Shown here in pieces: positions 25,166-34,172 of a stretch of 64,000 nucleotides of DNA. Where the stretch lies: positions 1 to 64,000 of the forward strand of contig CAYNJG010000001.1 in assembly GCA_964397295.1 (NCBI GenBank). Direction: 5' to 3'. The notes beneath the pieces are model-generated. The model ran no database searches, was not told the origin of the DNA, and saw only the letters and a program-made list of their open reading frames with translations. The stretch comes from CAYNJG01 sp964397295 (GTDB lineage Bacteria > Planctomycetota > Planctomycetia > Pirellulales > Pirellulaceae). A program made the position numbers and the translations under genes. The first letter of the stretch is position 1; each line of letters opens with the position of its first letter.

Positions 25166-26164
25166 ATGGCAGGCACTGAATTCCGGCATTTTAAGGTCTT
25201 TCGGACGGAAGATGGCCAGCTTCGACACGAGATTCAGACGACGGACCTCGAATCTCAGCCGCCGGGTGAAGTGGTGATTCGGGTGGCTTGGAGTTCGCTG
25301 AATTATAAAGATGCGCTGGCTGCCCAGGCTCATCCTGGCGTTGCGGGTGAATTACCTCACGTTCCCGGAATCGATGCGTCGGGAACCGTCGAGTCCAGTG
25401 AAGACTCTCGCTACCAGCCTGGCGACAAGGTGCTGGTGACTGGTTATGAACTTGGAGCACCGCGTTGGGGCGGTTGGTCGGAGTTGATTCGCGTTCCGGC
25501 GGATTGGGTTGTGCCGCTGCCGAAGACGTTGTCTTTGCGCGAAGCGATGATTTACGGAACCGCTGGGTTCACGGCTGCCCAGTGCCTGATGGCGGTCGAA
25601 CATGCGGGCATTGCACAGGAAAATGGTCCGGTCGTCGTCACAGGCGCGACAGGCGGCGTTGGGTGTTTTGCGGTGAAGCTGCTAAGCCACTGCGCCTACG
25701 AAGTCCATGCGGTAACCGGCAAGGCAGATGCGGTTGATTCACTCAAGGCATTGGGTGCGGCGAAAGTGATGGGCCGAGACGAACTAGAAGACAATCCGAA
25801 ACGCCCGCTGCTCTCCGCGCGGTTTGCTGGCGGCATCGATACGGTTGGCGGAAACATGCTCGTTGCGCTTTTGAAGTCGATAAGGATTGGAGGCTGCGTT
25901 TCGGCATGCGGTTTAGTTGGTGGCGACAAGTTGCCGATGACGGTTTACCCGTTTATTCTCCGCGGCGTTTCCTTGGCGGGAGTGACGTCGTCATCGTGTC
26001 CGAGACCGATTCGCGAAACCGTTTGGAAACGATTGTCGAGCGATCTGAAAGTTGAATTGCCAGACGAATGGGTTGAAGAAACGACGCTACACGATGTGCC
26101 GAATGCGATCGAACGCATCATGCAAGGCGGCATCAAAGGTCGCGTGCTCATTCACGTCTCATAG
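25166..26164 (+). CDS. YhdH/AcuI-type acrylyl-CoA reductase, MDR superfamily
   Basis: 332 residues from the ATG at 25166, supported by GAGGAA about five bases upstream; a start at 25103 would add 21 residues unlike the family. It opens with FRVFRTEDG-like sequence and has the GroES fold SSLNYKDALA and VPGIDASGTVESS. Next comes the MDR signature YGTAGFTAAQCLMAVEHAG, and the NADPH-binding loop is VTGATGGVG. There are no catalytic zinc cysteines. Relatives reduce acryloyl-CoA with NADPH, removing a toxic intermediate of DMSP or 3-hydroxypropionate metabolism. The substrate is inferred from family, not from neighbours. Confidence 0.87.
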   Translation: MAGTEFRHFKVFRTEDGQLRHEIQTTDLESQPPGEVVIRVAWSSLNYKDALAAQAHPGVAGELPHVPGIDASGTVESSEDSRYQPGDKVLVTGYELGAPRWGGWSELIRVPADWVVPLPKTLSLREAMIYGTAGFTAAQCLMAVEHAGIAQENGPVVVTGATGGVGCFAVKLLSHCAYEVHAVTGKADAVDSLKALGAAKVMGRDELEDNPKRPLLSARFAGGIDTVGGNMLVALLKSIRIGGCVSACGLVGGDKLPMTVYPFILRGVSLAGVTSSSCPRPIRETVWKRLSSDLKVELPDEWVEETTLHDVPNAIERIMQGGIKGRVLIHVS

Positions 26165-26232
26165 TATTTAGGTTACAGCCTGAACAAATATCTAGTTCCA
26201 AGGGTCCGCTTTGGTGCAGGCTGGCAACCGTA

Positions 26233-27678
26233 CTACGCGAATAGATCCGTGACCGCCTTGCCTTTGCCGTCCAAGGTTGCGTAGAACGGTCGCTTTTCGA
26301 TATCGAACGCCGTCTTGGGTGAGATTCCCATCGCGGTGAAAATTGTCGCGTGTAAGTCGGAAATCGAAACTGGGTTTTCGATCGCAATGCACGGTCGCTC
26401 ATCTGCCGTGCGGCCGTACACGTTGCCTTTTTTGATACCCCCGCCGAACATGAGGACGGACGTCCCACCGGTGAAGTGCCGATGCAGTCCGTACTGTTTC
26501 ATTTCCGTGAGGTTATCGGCCTTCGCCCGCGATTGATCTCGTGCGGAACTGCCGGGTACGCCTTCAATCATCATGTCGCGGCTGAACTCGCTGGCGAGTA
26601 CGACCAGTGTGCGGTCGAGCAAACCTCGCGATTCTAGATCGAGAATGAGCTGCGCAATCGGGCGATCGATTTCGCTCTTCATCCGAGCGAGGGTCGTGTG
26701 GCCATTTTCGTGCGTATCCCAACTGACGAAGGGAACATATTCGGTGGTGACTTCGATGAACCGCGCGCCAGCTTCGACTAATCGCCGAGCCAACAAACAG
26801 CCCTTGCCAAAACGACTCGTATCGTACGCCGCGTAACTTTCAGCAGGTTCCGCCGAAAGATCAAAAGCCACTCGTTCTGGCGAACTGAGCAGGCGATACG
26901 CATTTTCCAGCGAACGCACGATCGATTCTTGTTGGTAGTCCGCTGTGTTCTCGCCGAGCGGACTGCGCTTCACCATTTCGCGATAGTGCTTGAAACGTCG
27001 TTCGAATCGTTCGGGAGTCATTCCCTTCGGAGGCTTGACCGCTGACATTGCTTGGTCGGGATACGGCAACAAGAACGGTCCGTGTTCGCTGCCCAAAAAT
27101 CCGGCCGTGTGAAACGCCTTGAGTTCTTCTTTTTCACCGACACCTTCTAATCTCTGTCCGATATCAATAAACGCTGGGATCGCTGGATTGCGAGGACCCA
27201 GGATCTTTGCGATCCATGCGCCGATGTGCGGCGCTGCCACCGTCTGAGGCGGAACGTAACCCGTATGCCAATGATATTGGTGTCGCGAATGAAGGATGTG
27301 ACCAAGATCCGGTTGCACTGCGGATCGAATGAGAGTTCCGCGATCGATTACCTGTGCAACGTTTTCGAGTCCCTTGGTGAATCTTACATCGTCCATCACC
27401 GTGTCGATTGCCGGGAATGTGCTGATGATGTCCTTGGCTGGCAGACCCTTGCGAAACGGTTCGTACCGTTTCGGATCAAAGGTATCTGGTGCTGCCATTC
27501 CACCAGCCATCCAAAGTAATATGCACGAGTCCGCAGTTGGTGCTGGGTTTTCGACTCCCTCTTGTGCAAGCAAAGTGGGTGAACCCATCGCTAGCGCAGC
27601 GGCCGACGCAGCCGACATCTTTCCGAGGAATTCTCTGCGGCTCGCTTGTTCCGAATCGTTTGTTTGGAAATCGTTCAT
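26233..27678 (-). CDS. DUF1501 family protein (sulfatase-like fold)
   Basis: 481 residues, the usual DUF1501 size. A twin-arginine-type signal near the N-terminus (SRREFLGKMSAASAAALA, about 13-30) indicates Tat export. The body has the family segments CILLWMAGGMAAPDTFDPK and later CLLARRLVEAGARFIEV with RTLVVLASEF. The fold is like alkaline phosphatase/sulfatase, but the activity of the family is unknown. It follows the DUF1549/DUF1553 gene by 10 bases in the same operon. It has no evident truncation. Confidence 0.88.
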   Translation of the reverse strand: MNDFQTNDSEQASRREFLGKMSAASAAALAMGSPTLLAQEGVENPAPTADSCILLWMAGGMAAPDTFDPKRYEPFRKGLPAKDIISTFPAIDTVMDDVRFTKGLENVAQVIDRGTLIRSAVQPDLGHILHSRHQYHWHTGYVPPQTVAAPHIGAWIAKILGPRNPAIPAFIDIGQRLEGVGEKEELKAFHTAGFLGSEHGPFLLPYPDQAMSAVKPPKGMTPERFERRFKHYREMVKRSPLGENTADYQQESIVRSLENAYRLLSSPERVAFDLSAEPAESYAAYDTSRFGKGCLLARRLVEAGARFIEVTTEYVPFVSWDTHENGHTTLARMKSEIDRPIAQLILDLESRGLLDRTLVVLASEFSRDMMIEGVPGSSARDQSRAKADNLTEMKQYGLHRHFTGGTSVLMFGGGIKKGNVYGRTADERPCIAIENPVSISDLHATIFTAMGISPKTAFDIEKRPFYATLDGKGKAVTDLFA

Positions 27679-27688
27679 GATGATCGCC

Positions 27689-29572
27689 TCAACGTATCGT
27701 TTGAAATTCCGGTAGCATTAAAACTGCCCACCATAGATCTGAAATCCCTTCGGCGGAAACGGGTTCGCTCAGTAAGTCCTTCGCTGTGGCCAATTCGCCG
27801 TACGTTGGATTGCGCGAAAGTGCGCGACGATACAGCGTCGTAATTATCTGTTTCGGCGTTTGCTTGGCTAAGTTTTTGACTTGTGATTTTGCAGCCGATG
27901 AGAGTTGTTCGGACAGAACCTCTCCGTTGGTCAAGTCCAGCGCCTGTAGCGTAGTAAGCTGAGCCGGGCGTGTCGTTACCACTTGCTCACGATTCGGTCT
28001 TCCTAGCGAGCGTGTTAACAAATTAGACGAAACCAATGACGCGCGAACTTTGCGATTGCCGCGAAATCCGATTTGTTTGTCCGTTTTATTAGGCCCGCTT
28101 TGCGTGAGCATCCATACTGCATCTTGAAATTGTTCGGCCGTGACGCGCTTTGCGATCGGACCTTTGAATTCGTAGCTGCTCTCCGCCGCGTCAGGATCGA
28201 AGGCAACGGTTTTCGATTGATAGATTTCCGACGTCGCGATCAATTTCATGGTGCTCTTCAAATCGTATCCATGATCCACCAAGTCCGTCGCTAAGTAGTC
28301 CAACAGATCCTCCGACCACGGCCGGTTGTCCATGATGTCGACGGGAAAAACGATGCCTCGACCCATCATGCGATCCCAAATTCGATTGACGATCGTGCGG
28401 GGAAGTCGTCCATTATCTTCGCTAGTTAAAAGTTGCGAAAGTTGTTCGAGTCGTTCACTGCTCGGCGCATCGGGATCTACTTGTCCAATTTCGGGAAACA
28501 AAAAACTAGCTTTGGCGGTCTCACCAGTCGGCACATCGCAACGATGGATGTCGAGTGGCTCGTCACTGATGATGGCCGCCATACCGTACGCATCGGCAAG
28601 CTTCCAATCATTTATGAAACTGTCGTGGCACGACGCGCACTTTAGATTGATTCCCAGCATCACTTGCGACACGTTCTGCGCAAATTGTAGTTGCGTTATC
28701 TGACTAGCGTTCACTCGGCCTCGCCATTTGATGCCCTTGATAAAGCCTTCAGACTCCGGCGTGGGACGAATGAGTTCGCGAACAAAATCATCGTACGGCT
28801 TGTTGGTTAGCAAGCTTTCGTACAGCCATGAAGTGATCTGCTTGCGTCCGCCGTCGATGTAGCCGGTCCCGGAATAGTCGTTGCGAAGGAGGTCATTCCA
28901 AAATGTAATCCAGTGGTCGGCATAGTCGACGGAATCGCTTAGCAAGACCTCTACTAGCCGCTTCCGTTTCGAACTGTCCTTGGATTCGACGAACGATTTG
29001 AGGGCCAGTGCATCCGGTAGCTGTCCGACCAAATCTAGCGAAACGCGACGCAGAAAAACTTGATCGGACACCAACGACGGTCGAGTAGTTTCTTTCGCCG
29101 CAAAGTGGGCATCGACCAGCCGATCGATCGGGTGTTCGCGGTTGTCGACGACCGGCGGGAGTTCGGGACGACGAAGTTGTAGCGGTGCCTTGTAGTCGGA
29201 CGCTTTGAACGAAAAGCCCTCTTGCCATTTCGCGCCCTCATCAATCCACTGCTTGAAGATCGCTATTTCTTTTTCCGTAAGCTGACCTTCTTTCGGCATT
29301 CGCTGATCGGGATCGTCGGATAGCAATCTTTCGATTAGATGGCTCTCTTGGCTTTCGCCGGGAACTATCGTTTCCGATTCGAGCAGTGAGCTGCGGTCGT
29401 CGATGGACAACCCACCTTTGTAGGTTCCGTTGGTATGACACTTAGCGCAGTGCTTTTGCATCAATGGCAGAACGTCGTGCGCAAAATCCACAGGTTCGGG
29501 GCGAGCTTCGTGTGCACATGCAAGGACGCACGACGCGGCAACTACAAAAGAAAATCGCGAAGCGAAAAACAT
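27689..29572 (-). CDS. Planctomycete cytochrome C / DUF1549 / DUF1553 protein
   Basis: 627 residues. A signal peptide covers about 1-25. The PSCyt1 heme motif CAKCH (42-46) lies in the first 110 residues. DUF1549 spans about 145-340 and includes a second CxxCH (CASCHDSF), and DUF1553 spans about 375-610. The protein is exported and probably carries covalent heme. Roles in carbohydrate or polymer degradation have been proposed for such planctomycete proteins, but nothing in the sequence proves it. It is upstream of DUF1501 in the operon, the reverse of the order at 48588-52468. Confidence 0.9.
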   Translation of the reverse strand: MFFASRFSFVVAASCVLACAHEARPEPVDFAHDVLPLMQKHCAKCHTNGTYKGGLSIDDRSSLLESETIVPGESQESHLIERLLSDDPDQRMPKEGQLTEKEIAIFKQWIDEGAKWQEGFSFKASDYKAPLQLRRPELPPVVDNREHPIDRLVDAHFAAKETTRPSLVSDQVFLRRVSLDLVGQLPDALALKSFVESKDSSKRKRLVEVLLSDSVDYADHWITFWNDLLRNDYSGTGYIDGGRKQITSWLYESLLTNKPYDDFVRELIRPTPESEGFIKGIKWRGRVNASQITQLQFAQNVSQVMLGINLKCASCHDSFINDWKLADAYGMAAIISDEPLDIHRCDVPTGETAKASFLFPEIGQVDPDAPSSERLEQLSQLLTSEDNGRLPRTIVNRIWDRMMGRGIVFPVDIMDNRPWSEDLLDYLATDLVDHGYDLKSTMKLIATSEIYQSKTVAFDPDAAESSYEFKGPIAKRVTAEQFQDAVWMLTQSGPNKTDKQIGFRGNRKVRASLVSSNLLTRSLGRPNREQVVTTRPAQLTTLQALDLTNGEVLSEQLSSAAKSQVKNLAKQTPKQIITTLYRRALSRNPTYGELATAKDLLSEPVSAEGISDLWWAVLMLPEFQTIR

Positions 29573-29645
29573 AGCAAACGGTTCACATTTGTGGGCAGTG
29601 CTGACTTTCGATGAGTATAGCTACCAAGAACCGCGTTTCCAGCAA

Positions 29646-30260
29646 CTACCACATGGTTCGTTCGGCGCGAGCGGGCCATGCTTTGTCGTATTCTTCGCCT
29701 CCGACACGTTTGTTGGAGAGGCAGGCAAGAATCTGACCAGGCGTTGGTAACTTTTCTGGATCGATGTGTCGCGCTGGATTCCATAAGTCGGAGCGTACGA
29801 TGGCTCGAGCACATTGGAAGTAGACTTCGTTGACATGAACAACGATCACGGACCGAGGTGGTTTGCCGTCAACTTCGAACGACTTCAAGAGTTCTTCGCT
29901 GGCTTCCAAATGGGCTGAACCATTTAGTCGGAGGGCGTTGCCGCAACCAGGCAACAAAAACATCAGCGAAACACGCGGGTCTCGCACAATGTTTCGTAGC
30001 GAGTCGACCCGATTGTTGCCGCGACGATCTGGTAGGTGAAGCGTCTTGCTATCGACGACGCGAACGAGCCGACCGGGTTCGTCTCCGCGCGGCGAACAAT
30101 CAAGACCTTCTGGACCACAGGTTGCGAGGGCAAGAAACGGAGACGCTTCGATGATCGTTTGATAGTCTGCCATGATGTGGTCGGTGACTTTGATGGTCGA
30201 CGTTTCTGCGGGAAAGCCGTAGATGGCTTCGAGCTGCTCAATCGTTTCTATTCTGGACAT
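29646..30260 (-). CDS. Pyridoxamine 5'-phosphate oxidase-family flavoprotein
   Basis: 204 residues. The fold is a split beta-barrel of the PPOX type. The sequence has SPFLALATCGPEGLDCSPRGDEPG followed by DRRGNNRVDSLRNIVRDPRVSLMFLLPG, the FMN-binding part, then a long helix with NEVYFQCARAIVRSDLWNP. This matches the subgroup of PPOX-like proteins found with MSMEG_1061-type FMN oxidases. It should bind FMN; the substrate is unknown. The start is an ATG at 30260. It is 73 bases beyond the DUF1549 gene start on the same strand and may be separately transcribed. Confidence 0.85.
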   Translation of the reverse strand: MSRIETIEQLEAIYGFPAETSTIKVTDHIMADYQTIIEASPFLALATCGPEGLDCSPRGDEPGRLVRVVDSKTLHLPDRRGNNRVDSLRNIVRDPRVSLMFLLPGCGNALRLNGSAHLEASEELLKSFEVDGKPPRSVIVVHVNEVYFQCARAIVRSDLWNPARHIDPEKLPTPGQILACLSNKRVGGEEYDKAWPARAERTMW

Positions 30261-30677
30261 GTTTTATCTCTGTTCGACATGAGTCAGTTGGCACGTGCGC
30301 ATTGTATTCGGTCGTCCCTCCGAAAGCTTATCTGCGAGGCTAAGACTGGCGTTGTTCGTCAACGGGACGCGAACATCTGCTAGGTCTGCCCGCCCATATT
30401 CAAACCTGCCACGCTGGTGCGGCATGGCTGGCTGGGTTCAATAACCCGATCGATTTTCGACCTGAAGTTGAGACATGATCCGGCGCGTTTTCGTGCTGTG
30501 ATTTCAGTTTGCGTGACGTGATACTTAATCTGGACAATCATCCTTTGCCAAATCCAGTCATTAAGCGACAAAATTGCTTCGTTGTGGATTTTGTATCTTG
30601 ATCGAAATGTCGCGCAGTGGTTCTCTATGTAGTCCATCTAACTTAGTTCGGTTACTGTTCTCATGAAGTGAAGTGCC
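30261..30677. other. 417-base intergenic region without a recognised gene
   Basis: It lies between the divergent PPOX gene and the LamG-type PEP-CTERM gene, so promoters for both probably sit here. I see no reading frame of protein-like character, no tRNA or ribozyme-like shape, and no convincing -35/-10 pair. A short GGCTGGCTGGG stretch followed by TTCAATAACCC is present near 30430 but forms no clear stem. Confidence 0.6.
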
Positions 30678-31715
30678 ATGAAAAGTCTATCTTGGCTGCG
30701 GCTCATTGCCGTCGCCACATTCGCCCTTGCTCTGACCCCACCTTCTTGTTTCGGGGCCGAAGTTGTCCGCTCCTATCGTTTGGGAGAAGATGACGGCGGC
30801 GCGACTATCGGTGAGGAAGTGGAATTCACGCTCGACGCAGTAGAGTTCCCCGACGACGGCGGTGGCGAACTCGTTGACTTGGAAGGCATTGGCGAATACG
30901 TGGCGGGCCGAAATGACGAGAGTCCCTTCGCGATTTCGTTTAACGGTTTCACCGACTTCTTTCTTGGTGCTCCTTTTGATCCCCGGAACTTTGGTGGCTC
31001 GTTCACAACGCTTAGTCAGGGATGGGTAAGGCCATCGTCGGACGGATTGGGTGAGATACAGACTGTTTGGGCCGTCGGAAACGACAACGGCGGTGTTGGC
31101 ATTACCGAAGATGGTTTCTGGCAATTGAACAGTGGTGGAAACGCTGGCAGTGCGGTATCAGAAGCCCCGGTGGCTTTCGATGAATGGGTCCATCTCGCCG
31201 TCTTGCGTGGAGGCAATGGTGGCACGTTGTACCTGAACGGCAGTGTCGCGGTCGTCAACGATGGATTCTGGAACGCACCCGGTGACTTCTATCTTGGATC
31301 CGGTGTTGGTGAAGAGAATTACTTCAACGGTGCGATTGATGATTTCGTGATCTCCGGATTCGGAGACGGAACGTTCGACCCGATTGCGGACATTTTTTTC
31401 CTCGATCCTACGGATGTCTCCGGTGTATTTGGTGACGTGGACCAAGACGGAATCGTGGACCAAATCGACTACGACCAATGGTCCGCCAACGTGGGCTTCG
31501 ACAATGGACAAGGTGTTGGTGACTTCACAACGCTAGTTCGCGGCGACGTTGATCAGAACGGACGGATTAACTTTTTCGATTTCGAGATCATTCGTAATGA
31601 GGCCATGGCGGTTGGCAATGTGATCGCGATTCCGGAACCAAACGCACAGCTGTTGATGGTTCTGGCACTTGTTTCCGGCCTCGCAATTCGACGCACTCGC
31701 TCCGGCGCGAACTAG
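30678..31715 (+). CDS. Secreted LamG-like protein with dockerin-like repeat and PEP-CTERM tail
   Basis: 345 residues. A signal peptide covers about 1-27, cleaved near CFGA. The middle (about 35-235) has a concanavalin/LamG-like outline: repeated GWVRPSS, WQLNSGG, WVHLAVLRGGNGGTLYLNG and IDDFVISG, as in laminin-G domain proteins of planctomycetes. Then come two dockerin-like calcium units (DVDQDGIVDQIDYDQW and DVDQNGRINFFDFE, about 253-308). The C-terminus is a PEP-CTERM tail (IPEPNAQ, hydrophobic helix, RRTRS). It is a surface protein that may bind carbohydrate. It starts the run of secreted proteins on this strand. Confidence 0.78.
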   Translation: MKSLSWLRLIAVATFALALTPPSCFGAEVVRSYRLGEDDGGATIGEEVEFTLDAVEFPDDGGGELVDLEGIGEYVAGRNDESPFAISFNGFTDFFLGAPFDPRNFGGSFTTLSQGWVRPSSDGLGEIQTVWAVGNDNGGVGITEDGFWQLNSGGNAGSAVSEAPVAFDEWVHLAVLRGGNGGTLYLNGSVAVVNDGFWNAPGDFYLGSGVGEENYFNGAIDDFVISGFGDGTFDPIADIFFLDPTDVSGVFGDVDQDGIVDQIDYDQWSANVGFDNGQGVGDFTTLVRGDVDQNGRINFFDFEIIRNEAMAVGNVIAIPEPNAQLLMVLALVSGLAIRRTRSGAN

Positions 31716-31765
31716 CCAGCGAAACTATCTCGCGTCGCAAAACAGAATTCAACGAAAGACACATC

Positions 31766-33355
31766 ATGAAGTACACAATCGCCAAAACAATATTCTTCGC
31801 AATCACATTCAACTTACTGTTGTCGCAAGCTCACGCAGAAGTCATCGTCGCGGACGATTTTTTATACGCACAGCCAACCAAGACATTCGGAGCCGGTGGT
31901 GGTTTTACTCGGCAAGATTATGCTGGTGGGCAGCACGGTGATCTCGGTCAGTGGACCAGCCTTTGGAACTCGTTCGGCGATGGAGTCATTACGGGTGCCG
32001 ACATTACCGACGAAGAAACGTTCAACTTGGAAACGGACATGTTCGCGGGCGTGACCAGAAATGGTCTAAGCTCGAACTGGCTCGACCGTGACTACACATT
32101 GTCGGGCCTCGACGACGAGCAGACGATTTACTTTGGAATTACGATGCGAAGTAACGTCGAATTTGGCATGCCTGGGGCCACCTTTTCGATCAACGATGCA
32201 GGTGGTCCTGCTCAGATCGGCATAGGTCTTGCCGAAGGCGGCTTTCAGGGGATCTTGGGTGATCCCGATGCGGATGGCATCTCGGATGGGTTTGCTGGTC
32301 CCGACTTGACGGACGACTTGATGGATCATCGATTGATCGGAAAGCTAGAAATCAACGCATCCGGTTCCGACGAACGTCTCTCCGTTTGGCTGGATCCCAC
32401 AGGTGTTGAAGAAGCCGAAAACGAGTTCGATATCGAGGCTGATGTTGTCGCGGGACTTTCGGACTTTGCTGGCAACTTGAGACTAGATCACGTTGGCAGC
32501 GGCGGTCTCGTGTTTTGGGATGACTTAGCACTTGGAACGACATGGGAAAGTGTTGCAACGGTTGAGATTCCTCGTGTAACGATGCTGGCGGATACGGACA
32601 CAGGTGAGATTCGCTTTCAAAACGACACGGGCACTGACTTGGATTTGACATTTTTGCAGGTAGAGACGCCTAGTGATCTTAACGACACCGCGTGGGAGAG
32701 CTTGGCTTCGCAGGGTATCGGTGGATTCCAGGAAAACGCCATTTCGGATGAGCGACTGACGGAATCGAGCTTTAACAGTTCTTTCGGACTAACCGATGGA
32801 AGTTCCGTTTCGTGGGGTCGAGTCATTCGTCGCAGGACCAACGAAGACCTCGTCGGCCACGTTGGTACGGCAGATGGATTGTTGAATGTAACGAACGTCG
32901 TTTACGGTCCCATCGTTTCTGAAACGACCACGGACTTCGATGGCAATGGCGCGGTTGACGTCAACGACATTGATGCACTTTGCTCGGACATCTCTGGCGG
33001 CACCAACGGCGCTGGATTTGATTTGACCGGTGACGGAGTTGTTAACGCGGACGACTTGGCAAGCTTCCTCACTCAAACCGGCGTCCTCGTCGGTGATACC
33101 AACCTCAATGGCGATGTCGCGTTTGCTGATTTCCTTGTTTTGTCTGGCAACTTTGGTCAGTCCGGTCAGACATGGTCCGGCGGCGACTTTGATTGCTCAG
33201 GTGACGTTGCATTCGCTGACTTTTTGACATTGTCTGCGAACTTCGGGCAAACGGCTGGTGCAGAAGCGAGTACGGTTCCCGAGCCAAGCACGTCGCTATT
33301 TGCGATGGTTGGAGCTCTTTGCTTGTTGGCGTGTCGTCGACGATCGGGTCGCTAG
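31766..33355 (+). CDS. Secreted protein with dockerin-like repeats and PEP-CTERM tail
   Basis: 529 residues. A signal peptide covers about 1-24 (ending SQAHA). Residues 25-260 resemble a lectin-like or LamG-like module; the next stretch, to about 385, is beta-rich. About 390-500 holds three dockerin-like units (DFDGNGAVDVNDIDALC, LTGDGVVNADDLASFL, and two matching halves of the form NGDVAFADFLVLSGNFG and SGDVAFADFLTLSANFG). The tail is VPEPSTS with a short hydrophobic helix and CRRRSGR. The last repeat pair is very like those in the zincin and lamin-tail proteins. Role unknown; surface-attached. Confidence 0.75.
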   Translation: MKYTIAKTIFFAITFNLLLSQAHAEVIVADDFLYAQPTKTFGAGGGFTRQDYAGGQHGDLGQWTSLWNSFGDGVITGADITDEETFNLETDMFAGVTRNGLSSNWLDRDYTLSGLDDEQTIYFGITMRSNVEFGMPGATFSINDAGGPAQIGIGLAEGGFQGILGDPDADGISDGFAGPDLTDDLMDHRLIGKLEINASGSDERLSVWLDPTGVEEAENEFDIEADVVAGLSDFAGNLRLDHVGSGGLVFWDDLALGTTWESVATVEIPRVTMLADTDTGEIRFQNDTGTDLDLTFLQVETPSDLNDTAWESLASQGIGGFQENAISDERLTESSFNSSFGLTDGSSVSWGRVIRRRTNEDLVGHVGTADGLLNVTNVVYGPIVSETTTDFDGNGAVDVNDIDALCSDISGGTNGAGFDLTGDGVVNADDLASFLTQTGVLVGDTNLNGDVAFADFLVLSGNFGQSGQTWSGGDFDCSGDVAFADFLTLSANFGQTAGAEASTVPEPSTSLFAMVGALCLLACRRRSGR

Positions 33356-33418
33356 TTAGTAGAGTAGCATTTTACTCCTGCAAACTTTGGGGACAGGTTG
33401 GCAGCCTATCCTACGGCG

Positions 33419-34066
33419 ATGTTACTGGTACTTGGAACGCACAATCGCAAGAAGGGCGTCGAGCTGGAAAAGCTTCTTCAGCCATTCGGTTTCGAATTGA
33501 AAACGCTGGCGGATTATCCGAATTCGATCGAAGTGGTCGAAGACGGCGATTCGTTTGAAGCCAACGCAAGATTAAAGGCAACCCAACAAGCTCAACATCT
33601 CAACCAATGGGTAATCGGCGAGGACAGTGGTCTTTGCGTGAAAGCACTAAACGGAGAGCCCGGAATTCATTCGGCGCGTTTTTCCGGTGACGATGCGACA
33701 GATGAAAAGAACAACGCTGAATTGCTGCATCGACTCGAAGGTGTGCCGCAAGCTAAGCGAGGCGCGTTTTACGTTTGCCATGTAACGCTGGCTGATCCGA
33801 ACGGTACAGTTGCGATCGATTGCGAAGATACGTGCCACGGACAAATCGTGACCGTGCCGCGCGGTGGAGGTGGCTTTGGCTACGATCCCCTGTTCGAGAT
33901 TCGTGAGTACCACAAGACTTTTGGCGAGCTAGGCTCAACGGTGAAATCGACGCTGAGTCATCGATCTCGAGCCATCCGACGCTTTGTGCCGCAACTTCTT
34001 CATCTAGCGGAAAAGTTAGATTGGGATCTAGCAGAAGCCAAAAAAAATGGGCAGGCTGCAAATTAG
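33419..34066 (+). CDS. rdgB: Non-canonical purine NTP pyrophosphatase (RdgB/HAM1)
   Basis: 215 residues from the ATG at 33419, giving (M)LLVLGTHNRKKGVEL, the family opening. Earlier possible starts add seven or more residues. Conserved stretches GEDSGLCVKALNGEPGIHSARFSG and GGGGFGYDPLFEI are present, with the expected nucleotide-binding residues. The enzyme hydrolyses ITP, dITP and XTP to monophosphates, protecting DNA from base analogues. The spacing to the previous PEP-CTERM gene (63 bases) leaves cotranscription possible. Confidence 0.95.
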   Translation: MLLVLGTHNRKKGVELEKLLQPFGFELKTLADYPNSIEVVEDGDSFEANARLKATQQAQHLNQWVIGEDSGLCVKALNGEPGIHSARFSGDDATDEKNNAELLHRLEGVPQAKRGAFYVCHVTLADPNGTVAIDCEDTCHGQIVTVPRGGGGFGYDPLFEIREYHKTFGELGSTVKSTLSHRSRAIRRFVPQLLHLAEKLDWDLAEAKKNGQAAN

Positions 34067-34077
34067 CGAGCCTGCCC
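34040..34077 (-). terminator. Terminator-like hairpin at the rdgB stop, oriented antisense
   Basis: GGGCAGGCT (34049-34057) and AGCCTGCCC (34069-34077) form a perfect 9-bp stem around the rdgB stop codon. The run of A before it (34040-34047) becomes a T-run on the minus strand, so it would terminate leftward transcription. No minus-strand gene ends here. On the plus strand no T-run follows. It may block antisense transcription into rdgB or act only as a structured 3' end. Confidence 0.45.
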
Positions 34078-34172
34078 GGATGACTAGTGCGTTGGATGAA
34101 GAGCGGAGTATATTCCGTTTCGCGATGTCGACGCAAGATATAAAAACTCAGTTTCTGACAGAGCTTGGTCCC

